From the NCBI GenBank assembly GCA_024663395.1, contig JANFAH010000004.1, positions 2,480,001-2,544,000 of the forward strand: a stretch of 64,000 bases of DNA, read 5' to 3'. Positions 14,238-24,800 of the stretch are shown here, in pieces (the first letter of the stretch is position 1; every line of letters begins with the position of its first letter). The notes below the pieces were generated by a model that made no database searches, was not told the origin of the DNA, and worked only from the letters and a program-made list of their open reading frames with translations. Source of the stretch: Pisolithus tinctorius. Taxonomy: Eukaryota > Basidiomycota > Agaricomycetes > Boletales > Pisolithaceae. The position numbers were made by a program, and so were the translations under genes.

Positions 14238-15809
14238 CTATTCGCTCTTGATAGCGTCGGCGATGTCGCCCGCACTTCCCCATCTTTGGGCATTTGCAAC
14301 TATTTCGATAATACTCGCAAGCCCAGTTTTCCAGGCAAGAAGCCGTTTCTCGAGCGCCTCCCACTGTTCGCGCTCGAATTTGCGTGCAGAAGAGCGAACT
14401 ACGTGAAGTGTTTGGGTCGCCTGAGATAGTTTTCCAGAAACCAAACCGGCACGGATCACTAAGTTATCTCTCGGAATGAGTATAGACCGTAGCATGGGTG
14501 CGAAAGACTTACCGTCTATGGACCATTTTTCTACTTCTGATGAACTAACCTGCAGAGTCGAAGCTATTTGCGAGTATGAGAGGTCACGACCAATGTAGTC
14601 GAAAGCAAGGGATGAGAACGCAAGGAGCCGGATTTTCCGCTCCAATTCTGACCGGTTGAGGTCTGCATGATGTCAGAACGCCGTCTATTGGATAGTACCA
14701 GGAGAAAGACACTTGCCGTAAGTATCGAGGACATCAGTGTTGCTATCTGCCCAGGTTGTCAGCTCTGGGTACCCACTGTCGAGGAATATTTGAAGCAAGG
14801 GGAAAAGCTCGTGGTCTTTTGCGGCTATCACGGCCTCTAGCTTGCACAGCGGTTCGAAGTCGAAGACCGTTGGTTGACGAAGGGCGGCAGCGATGGCATC
14901 GACTGCTGCCGACTGGCGAAGTTCGGACGATGGGGGAAGGGACTGTACATACAGTAACCTATACTCATAAGCTTTTTCTCTTTCGCAATGACGATGAATG
15001 AGGGACAGGAAGCAAAAGAAAGAGTGGCAGACATACGGTCGACCAGATTGAACCAGTATGTCCACAATAAATTTGAGAAATTGGCTTTTTTCTTCGTCAG
15101 AAACACTCCATTCCTTAAGCCACCGCTCAATATCTGGTTTTGAGAACGACACGACGTCGAGTTGGTTGTTGGATATAGCGAGTTCCAGAAGGGTGGTATA
15201 TATGGGAGGGCGAAGGGCAGATGTTCTTGGCGTGGCGTTGAACAGATTCGACAGTCTGAGAAGAAGTCAACGACCAGAATATGGACAGAAGTCGACGTTC
15301 TCGTACACGCGATATTTTATTGATGATTGCTCCGAAGGTGACACAGAAAGGACGCTCAAGAGCGATGCTACATGTTGACGTATTTCTGGGGAAGAATCAG
15401 GCCACAAGGTGAGCAGGTGTGAGAATAGTAGATTGAAGAATCCCTCGATCTCTGCGTGCGGCCGTTTAGGAGCTATTTCCGCAAATATGTCTGTGGGTTG
15501 AAGGCGTACCTTGCTCCGTTCCCTCTCCTACCCCCTTCGTGTTATCGAGCACTAGCTTGAGAGCTGATTGCCGATGATCAGTATCAATCTCCACCGGCTT
15601 TTCGTCTCCCTCTGCGCCCACAATGTTCTTGAAAGATTGCAATACTGAGGCGCGCTCATCATCGGGCCTACCACGCGTGGCGTATTCTACGAGCTCCTGG
15701 ATCTGCGTAGAATCAGATGAGAGTGAACTGCGAAGAAAGTAGCTAAAATGTTTACCTGTTCCTCGAATGTTCCCTCCGCAAATACGGAGACAGAATCCGT
15801 CACGATCAT
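14238..15809 (-). CDS. Eukaryotic translation initiation factor 3 subunit M
   Basis: PCI-domain subunit of eIF3, acting in 43S pre-initiation complex assembly. From the ATG at 15809: MIVTDSVSVFAEGTFEEQ, an intron, then IQELVEYATRGRPDDERASV. Middle exons give EIEGFFNLLFSHLLTLWPDS, TTLLELAISNNQLDVV, FSKPDIERWLKEWSVSDEEK and YEYRLLYVQSLPPSSELRQS, then FDFEPLCKLEAVIAAKDHEL. The PCI winged-helix part is unmistakable: ERKIRLLAFSSLAFDYIGRD, LSYSQIASTLQVSSSEVEKW, VIRAGLVSGKLSQATQTLHV and EREQWEALEKRLLAWKTGLA. The protein ends IADAIKSE at 14238. Some middle exon borders are uncertain. It is divergent from the S53 peptidase gene. Confidence 0.92.
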
Positions 15810-16549
15810 TTTTTTAGTTCTCGCTGATATTTCTTCGCCTGTGCAATACTCTGCCATCGGGAGTGGATATTGATCAAACAAGGACAAACACTGACACGCG
15901 GTTATCTTATCTCTTTGCTTGCAAAAGGCATCATAGCATGTATTAAATCCAGAAGACTCCATGGTAACAAGCATCCCTGTTTTTTCCATCATTCCTCCTG
16001 TAGTATGGGCGCTGTGGGGCTTTCGAACGATTTTTTCTTTCGTTATTGTCAAGCACCTTGAAGTCTCCACAACAAGGGGAGAAGCTTAGCCCGAACATTA
16101 CATAGTTTCGATGTTCTACTGGCCAAACGCCAGTTGACCGAGCAGGCGAGATGTGGTACGTTCCTGCTCCTCACTCCTAGAACACACCGCCAAGTGCGGG
16201 AAGGCGATACGCTGCACTATGATCGAGCATTAGGCTGTAGGTAAGTGTGTATGTAAGGGTGATACATACACGGCGTCTCGGAGCTTCGATCACGAGGCAC
16301 CGAACTGCTGTTAACAGTCTGTCTCACGTCAGGGTTTTTTCCAACTTGCCTTTCCCTTCTGGCAAGCACCGGCACGGGAATTCTTCGGGCCTTCTCCGAA
16401 TCCTCATTGACTCTGGCATCGCATGCCTCTTGGTTGGTAAAGAGCAGACATTCCCCATGCGAACCGTCCACTTATGGTCATTCGTAGAATGTAGTACTTC
16501 GCTTCTAATTAAAATAACCATTATTTATAGGTTCCCCGCATCGGGCGGA
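15810..16549. other. Divergent intergenic region of eIF3m and S53 peptidase genes
   Basis: About 740 bases upstream of both genes. Apart from the TATA box listed separately I see no gene. Several short palindromic or purine-rich stretches occur but none that I can name. Confidence 0.4.
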
Positions 16550-16559
16550 TATAAAAAGG
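16550..16559 (+). promoter_or_regulatory. TATA box of the S53 peptidase gene
   Basis: TATAAAAAGG lies 83 bases before the ATG at 16633, the expected position for a fungal TATA promoter. Such strong TATA boxes often mark inducible secreted-enzyme genes. Assignment is by motif and distance only. Confidence 0.6.
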
Positions 16560-16632
16560 CGTGTACGCCGGCCCTGCTCAAATGCCATTCGCCTGACGTT
16601 CGGCTGGAGCAGGCCCTTCACTAACTCCTACA

Positions 16633-19036
16633 ATGAGGTCTCTGTCCTTGCTGCTGCTTCACCTTGTGGTGACGCTGGCAAACGCTACTTCCTACAAGGA
16701 CTACCAATTCAAGATCAAGGAAAGCATCGTTGCGCCACCGCGTGGTTGGGTCGAACACGCTCCCGCTCCCCCGAACCATATCCTGGAACTCAGGATCGCT
16801 CTTCCCCAGCCATACTTCCCCCTTCTGGAGAAACACCTCTGGGAAGTTAGTGACCCGACTCATCAACGCTATGGTGACTACCTGTCGAAGGAGGAGACCG
16901 AAGTTTTTTTGGCCCCCTACCCTCACACCATCGACACCGTCAGCGAGTGGTTGGCGTCCTACGGCATTTATGAGGAACATCTCTTTCGTTCATCTGCCCA
17001 AGACTGGGTCACTGCTCGCGTTCCCGTCAGCCTAGCGGAGGAGATGCTCGATACTGTAAGAAGGAACTATCCACTAGTTTGGTTCCCCGTCCCACTGACG
17101 TTATGGTACAGAAATACCACATCTATCGTCACTCAGAGACGGATGAATATATCGTCAGAACCACAAGCTATAGCCTACCGGAAGTCTTGCACGAGCACAT
17201 ACAATTCATACAGCCAACTACGATGTTCGCTCGGTTCAAAGCGTTCAAGAGTACTATGCACTGGACGACAGCCCCATCAGTTGATGTTATCACCGGCGAT
17301 ACTATCATAGGTCCTGCTGGAAACCAGATCGATGCTAGCTGCAACCAAACGGTCAGTGATCCCCGCAAATCCCAGGAGATGCATAGTGATACTGGTTCCT
17401 GTGCCCAGATAACCCCTACATGCCTGCGGCAGCTGTACAATGCTGTTGGTTACGAGACCTCTGCAACTAACGGCAACCAGATAGGAATCACTGGTTATCT
17501 CGAGCAATACGTAAACAATGACGACCTACAGCAATTCTTCGAAACATATGCTCCTGCGGCCTGTGGGTCAAACTACACACTGGTTTCTATCAATGGTATG
17601 TGATGCTCTGTCTCCGGCACCGTCCTACCAGCTCTCAATCCCCTTAGGTGGCCAGAATAACCAAAGCGTTGCAGCAGCTGGAGAGGAGGCAGACCTAGAC
17701 TCTCAGTACGCATTTGGATTGACCTACCCTACCCCCGGAACATTTTATACCACTGCGGGCTCTCCACCTTTTGATCCCGATGCACGTACTCCAAACAATA
17801 CCAACGAACCATATAGTTATGTGAGCGCGCTCACTAAATCTACGTGCTTTTCTCAGTCGAAGGACGATAGTGGTTGGAATACATGCTCTCAGCGGAGAAC
17901 TTGCCCCAAACGATATCCACTAGCTATGGCGATGACGAACAGACTGGTAGCTCTGTTTCACATGCTTCTTAGGGAATGCTCATATTTTGTACAGTTCCCG
18001 AGTCGTATGCGAATCGTGTGTGCACCGGATTTGCTGCACTTGGCACACGTGGTGTCTCCATTACGTTCTCTTCCGGTGATAATGGTGTTGGAGACGGTGA
18101 CTCCAACCCAGAAACTCAGAAATGCTTCAGCAACGACGGCCGGAACACCACGATGTTCATCCCAGACTTCCCAGCTGCTTGCCCATAGTAAGGTTACCCC
18201 GAATTTGCGGAAACCACTACCTCATGCGAGAATGTACTATTAGCGTTACAACCGTCGGCGGCACCGCTCACATACCCGAAACAGCTGCCTCGTTCTCTTC
18301 TGGAGGATTCAGCAATTATGTGAGTGTAGTCCCTGTTAGGTGTTGTGTCATATGCTAATAGATGATCAGTTCTCCCGTCCTTCTTACCAAGACGAAGCAG
18401 TTTCCGAATACTTGTCAAAACTTCCTCCGGGCACATATGAGGGCTTGTATAACCCGTGAGTACCTGCGTCCGTGTTGTAAGTTTGCACCTCATCATTCCA
18501 ATGTCTCGACGACAGAGATGGGCGTGTAAGTTTCTACAACTGGAAGAACATGTGGCCAGCTAACGACCATCATGATGTATACATAGGCTTATCCTGATGT
18601 CTCTGCCCAATCGGAATGGTTCATGATAGCTTATCAGGGCAAGTTTACGTACATTGGGGGTACCTCAGCATCCAGCCCAACCTTTGCTTCGATCATTTCC
18701 ATGTTGAACGATGCGCGCATTAGTGCGGGGAAGAAGAGTCTCGGTTTCTTGAACCCATGGCTCTACTCCGTGGGCTATGCAGGGTTGAATGATATCACGA
18801 CTGGCAATAACCCGGGGTGCGGTACGGAGGGCTTTAATGTAAGTACATGATCAAGTAGAACATCTCCTTCCGTCCATGCTGACATTCATGACGCGCAGGC
18901 TACTACCGGTTGGGATCCAGGTAAGTCGTAGGGGGCGTTTCGTCAAGTAAATTCCAGCTCACAACCCGGTACAGTTACTGGACTCGGAACACCGAATTTC
19001 GAGAAATTAAAAGATCTCGCTTTGCAGCTCCCATGA
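16633..19036 (+). CDS. Secreted S53 peptidase (sedolisin / tripeptidyl-peptidase type)
   Basis: Acid-active secreted serine-carboxyl peptidase. The N-terminal signal peptide is [19 protein letters not shown] propeptide follows (pro-kumamolisin type) with [20 protein letters not shown] and [20 protein letters not shown]. The catalytic domain starts around [15 protein letters not shown]. The catalytic Glu and Asp sit in [17 protein letters not shown], the oxyanion-hole Asp in [17 protein letters not shown], and the nucleophile Ser in [20 protein letters not shown]. The calcium-site region near the C-terminus reads [15 protein letters not shown] before the stop at 19034-19036. The gene has about ten short introns and I could follow the frame across them. 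TATA box at 16550. Role inferred: extracellular protein degradation for nutrition. Confidence 0.94.
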
Positions 19037-19169
19037 TTTAACATCACGGAGAACACTGACTGCAGTAACAGACACTTTCTTTGAGGTGGTCACTATTAGA
19101 ACTGCATTATTACCAGCTTATCGCGAGCGGACCAATAATAGATGTAAGGACTGGTACATATTCTGACAG

Positions 19170-20390
19170 TTATCTTCGCATCCTCTTCTTAAATCTTTCC
19201 ATAACCTGAGGGAAAGTATTGAGTGGCAGGTAAAAAGGTCAAGACAGCGTCCTACGTACTATATCATCTGTAGCCATCTGTGGCCGGTCGTTGCGGGGTC
19301 GGCGCTCCTCTGGCACAGGCAACCCCATAGCCTGCAACTTCGCGTTTCTCATAATTTCCGCATCAGACTTCTGCTTGAGGTGCGGACGGTAGACTGGTGA
19401 ACCGCTGAATTCAGAAGGGTGATGAATTGATGAACTGAGCAAAGAAGCTTACAGCGTGTGGCGACTAGATGCTCCTCGTCATTATCCACTTTCTTATGCT
19501 CTTTACGTTCCTCAGCGACCTGACGTTTCGCTTTCTCCGTCTCTTCTATATTTTTGAGTCGAGTGCTATAATAGGCGTCAATGCTTCTGGAGCTCCACAT
19601 CAATGAGAAACTACCACGTACTCCATGCCGAGATCGACCTCGGGTATAGCTGTGAGCATGGACATGCTAGCGGTGACACTTCCTTCATTTGCAATCTTCT
19701 TCTCTATCTTCCACCGCTCTGAGAGTGTGAACTCGTCCTGAGCGCTAGGGTCTTTCGACTTGGACTCTGAAGGGTCTGGCGGTCGACTACGGATCATCAG
19801 ATTCTCCTCGATATATGCCATCCTAAACAAAGGTCCATATATGAAGGCATTGTCAAGCTGTGGTAACGGAGGGAACATACATGTGCTTGTCTACATCCAC
19901 TGTGTTGGTCTGCTGCGTAAAGTTGTTGGTTCTGACAGCGCGCCTAGCCTTGGCGTCGATACCTCCATCTTCGCTGTTCAATCATGTTAGAAAAAAAATG
20001 CCTCCCTACTTCCAGAGGAACCGTCAGGTGTGTTTGAACATACTCGTCCAGTTTAGCCCCAGGTTTCAACCCGCCTATATCATGATGCTCGTCCTCGTCA
20101 ATATCACGCCGCTTCTTCCTCTTCGCATCGCCCCTGGACAGTTTCTGTACATCGATGCCTTGTCTTGATCTACGTAGTTTGCGAAGTTCGAGAAGCTCAG
20201 AAAGTCTGTCATGGGTATGCAATTACTACGATAAGAGAAGTGTCGTTTGGACCGTAAACCGTAGTAGAACGCACGGAAGTGATTTGTCTTCTTCTTCGTC
20301 TGCGGATCCCTTTTGATTGTCTTGTGAGTCGTTGACCTCCTCCGATGTCTCTCTGACGCGAACTTGTGGTCGGGTCCGTCTCTTGATCAT
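19170..20390 (-). CDS. Tls1 / C9orf78 (Hep59) family splicing-associated protein
   Basis: The family is known from fission yeast Tls1 and human C9orf78, which associate with the Brr2/spliceosome machinery. From the ATG at 20390 it reads MIKRRTRPQVRVRETSEEVN, typical of the family start. Next come LSELLELRKLRRSRQGIDVQ, GGLKPGAKLDEYVQTHLTV, the tip DKHM before MAYIEENLMIRSRP, and EERKEHKKVDNDEEHLVATR. KQKSDAEIMRNAKLQAMGLP follows. The last exon, after an intron of about 60 nt, gives VMERFKKRMRR and the stop at 19170. The protein is strongly charged and probably disordered. It converges with the S53 gene. Internal exon edges are approximate. Confidence 0.85.
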
Positions 20391-21850
20391 GGATTGGCCA
20401 ATGGGTTGTTTAGTCAGACACGCAGTGCAAGGCGCCCAAACCAAATCTACTGGTTATCCCACGCTTCCTCGGTACGCAGCAAGTGTTAAGCATTAGCCTA
20501 AGTACTCAGTGGTACCATTTGTAAGAAACCCATCCAAGTCCAAGAAGTACTGCCGTACAGATAGCATGATAATGCCTTGGACACCATGGGCTCATCCACC
20601 ATCCGCCATTCCCAGCTTTCTACTTCCATTCAAGTTGATTACACCGCGACCATATCCCCATCAGTCCTTTCGCAGCGATGCCCCAACATCGGGACTTGTC
20701 CTAATCACAGGCGGAGGGGGCACAAGCAGTGACACGGTGAACATGCACGCCTACGTTCATTTGGGTAAGGCAGGCCTGTGTGAGATCGTACGACTCACCT
20801 AGCTCTCGTCTGACCACTTCTTCGAAGGGAGGGGTGACTGCGGAGGGTTTCAGCGGGTGCCTACCGGTGTTTCATGGATGAGACGGGTCTAAGTACCAAA
20901 ATGGAGATTGCCCCGAGCGCGAACGATCCGAGTAGCGCTAAACTCATCAGGTGAAGGTATGCATCAGTGTATAAGCGGAAAGCCGACTGAGACGAAACTG
21001 CCAGTTGTATGGGTATCACTCTGCTTTTTGCATGCACTAAAGTGAGATCACGGGCCTTTTTCTATTGAAAGGGGATTATGAGAACGAATGCCGAACATAC
21101 CTTTCAAGGGTGCACTAGTGCGCCTAGAGCAGAAAAAGCAATTCCCTACGTCTCTGGTTTGCATGCACAATTCTGCCCGTGGACTGACATTGATGGGGCA
21201 TGCCTACCTTGATATCTCTTCTCTGGATCATAATGATAAGGAGATGGGGACTTGAGCGTCATATCTCCCTTTCGCAGCCTGATAATAGATGACATCATGT
21301 TTCTTCCAAATCTGTTTAGATTTCTTTTGACACTCGAGGGATGGGAGCCATTCGATAGCGGCGCTGAAGTTGTCGGTATGGGCGCGGCGCCGATGAGCTG
21401 AGCGACAGACTAGGATCTTCGAGAAGAGAAAGGTACCTAGACTCGTTCAACATGTTGCAGTAGAAGTCCCTGCAGGATAGACATGTGGCCTGCCCTACCA
21501 GTACATACAGGTGAATGACTCACGTCAACGGGATTCCGAGGAGCGTATACGGCCTTTACATTGAAGTTTCGATTTGGTCAATTGTATCGTTCCCATGCTC
21601 ACTTTAACTTCTACCGGAAAACTACCCACCCGAGCGCTCTGGCCGTCCCGTCGTCCCTTCTCTTTGGCTAGATTATTTCTAGCAGTCACTCATTGCCTCG
21701 TAGTTTACCTGCAGAGAAGCGCCGTGACATCGATCAGCGTGAGTCGTGACTCGTGTCGTCCAACTACTCCAACGCAACCTCCAGCAGATTGTTCACTGCA
21801 CATCTTGCGTTCCTTGTCGTATCGTAAAAAAAATCATTTTCAAGCTTCAA
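20391..21850. other. Gene-free stretch
   Basis: About 1.46 kb without a convincing gene. Short open frames exist but lack conserved patterns or consistent splice sites. GC content and CpG frequency look normal, unlike the region after 22.6 kb. Confidence 0.4.
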
Positions 21851-24800
21851 ATGGCACCTGGACCTTTTGCAAAGTTGCGGAATTCATTTCCGTTTGCAAA
21901 CCGCCAAAAACGCGATGAAATCAGTGATGCCATCGCTGCGACTGCATCCACAGGTACGAGTGTCTTGTCTGTGGTTGAAGTTCTGAGGAATTTACGGTGA
22001 GACTCAATTGCGACCAATCTCGCAGGAGATGCAGCCAGCTCTGGCCCCACCACTGCCGAGGCTACTGCTCCAGGTATTGTCATTACATTTGATGATTTCC
22101 CTGGTGCCTGATGTCGAGGTATAGCGAGTTCCTCGTCCCCTGCATATCACCTGAATCCCGAAAGGGCTAAGAAGTACATGAAGAACATCACGCAGTTTCG
22201 AATTCTGGTCATTGGTCGAGCAAATGCAGGCAAAACGACTATCCTCCAGCGGGTCTGCAACACAGTAGATGATCCCGAAATTTTTGATGGAAAAGGAAAC
22301 AAGGTATGTAGATGTAGAGTGGGTGATACCTTCCTGACCATTCTCAGATTGACAGTGCTCTTGTGCAAGGCAGCTTGAAGGTAAGGTATTTTCTCGAGAA
22401 ATGGAGATCGAACTGGAAACTAAATACCTCTAGCGTGGCTACCATGATATCAAGGATGAATTTGTGTTTCGGAGCAATCCAGGGTTTGTATTTCATGACT
22501 CTTGTGGGTTTGAGGCAGGTTCTGTGGAGCAGTTTGACAGTATGAAGAGCTTTGTGGTGGATTGTGCAGTTGCAAGAAGCCTGCGAGAACGCATCCATGC
22601 TATCTGGTAAGGACCTTATTATGAGTGGGTATGGACTAAGGAACCAGCTGGATATAGGTACTGCATCCCTTTGACTGACTATCATAGGACAGTGACTGCT
22701 GCTGAGCTCAAATTTTTCAATGAATGTGACACAGGTCATGGTACATAATCATTTTCTGTATTGAAATTTTAGCATTGAACTAATTGTGTGTATAGTTCCA
22801 GTAATAGTGTTACTGACAAAGGCAGATGTGTTGAACTTTACTGCCATGGAGGAACTGTTAGATGATGGACTGGAAATAGATGAAGCAGAGGAAAAGGCTG
22901 TAGAGAAGGAAAGGGAATTACTGGAGAGGTGGCTTGCACATGTGAAAGGAACACTGGACAAATGCAAATTTCCACCCAAAGCAATTATGTCAGTGAAGAG
23001 TAAGTATGAGTCCCTTCAGAGTCAGATGTGCTGCATGATTGAACAACTGGTGGCAGAGATGCATGAAGAGACAGCAGATTGCACAAAATTGATGCAGTAT
23101 ACAACTAATGCCCTGAATGAGGAAGGGTTGCAAATGTTGTTAGTATCAACACAGCGATCAAGTATTGCACTGTGTATTGAATATGCAGTGCAAAGGTAAG
23201 GAGGAGCTTAGTCATATAATGGATGCTGACATATTATAAAGGGCACTGATACCAAAGATGGGGTTAAGCACCAAGGACAGGCTTAAGCTGGTGACAAAAG
23301 ATCTGGAGAAGGAACTACTGAGCTGGTTTCCAAATACAAAGGTAAGTGTTGCAGTGTAGTGGAGGTGTGATCACTGAGTTGCTGACAACTGAATATCTGT
23401 TGCATAATTCCATGACACTATGGGGTGTTATGATTGGGTTGCTTTACATGCCAGGATGTGAGTACATGGCAGGCCTAGGTAACTGTATGTATACACTAAC
23501 TGAGGTCACCTACACCCTTCATGCTGGTGGCATGATAGTTGGTGAGTGATGTGGTGGCAGGTTCAGCTAGATCTGAGCTGACTGGCACCCCTGGACTCTG
23601 CATGTTGGTGGTATGACAGCCTGTAAGTGACTTGATGGTGGGCCCATCTGGATGTGAGCTGACTGGGCTTTCCTGGTCTCTGCATGTTGGTGGCATGACA
23701 GCCTGTGAGTGATTTGATGGCAGACCCATGAGGAGTGAGCTAACTGGGCTCCCCTGAACTCTGCATGTTGGTGGCATGAAAGTATGTGAGTGATTTGATG
23801 GCAGGCCCATGTGGATATGAGTTGACTGGGTTCCCTTGGATTCTGTATGTTGGTGGCATGACAGGAGGTGAGTGATTTCATGTTATGCCCATGTGGATGT
23901 GAGCTGACTGGGCTCCCCTGGACTCTGCATGGTGGTGGCATGACAGCAAGTGAGTGATTTGATGGCAGGCCCATGTGGATGGGAGCTGACTGGGCTGTCC
24001 TGCACTCTGTTTGTTGTTGGTGTAACAGCCTGTGAGTGATTTGACAGCAGGCCCATGTGGATGCAAGCTGACTGGGTGCTGTTGGACTCTGCATGTTGGT
24101 GGCATGACAGCAAGTAAGTGATTTCATGGCATGCCCATGTGGGTGTGAGCTGACTGGGCTGCCTTGGACTATGCATGTTGGTGGCATGACAGTATGTGAG
24201 TGATTTGATGGTGGGTATGTGTGAATGTGAGCTGACTGGGCTGTCCTGCAACTTTGCCTGTTGGTGGTGTAATAGCAAGTGAGTGATTTGATGGCAGGTC
24301 CATGTGGATGGGAGCTGACTGGGCTCCCTTGGACTCTGCATGATGGTGGCATGACAGCAAGTGAGTGATCTAATGGCAGGCCCATGTGGATGTGAGCTGA
24401 CTGGGCTCCCCTGGACTTTGCATGTTGGTGGCATGACAGCAAGTGAGTGATTTGATGACAGGCCCATGTGGATGGGAACTGACTGGGCTCCCCTGGACTG
24501 TGTATGTTGGCAATATGACAGGAGGTGAGAGATTAGATGGCAGGTTCATACAGGTGTGAGCTGACTGGGCTCTCCTGGACTCTGCATTTTGGTGGCATGA
24601 CAGGGGGTAAGTGATTTGATGGCATGCCCATGTGGATGTGAGCTAACTGGGCTCCCCTGGATTCTGCATGGTGGCATGGCAGGAGGTGAGTGATTTGATG
24701 GCAGGCCCATGTAGATGTGAGCTGATTGGGCTCCACTGGACTCTACATGTTGATTGCATGGCAGACTGTGAGTGATTTGATGGCAAGCCCATGAGGGTGT

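Noticed and set aside
20509..21918. Small plus-strand genes
   Set aside because: Open frames of about 100 codons without conserved blocks; the only supported coding here begins at 21851 with the GTPase gene.
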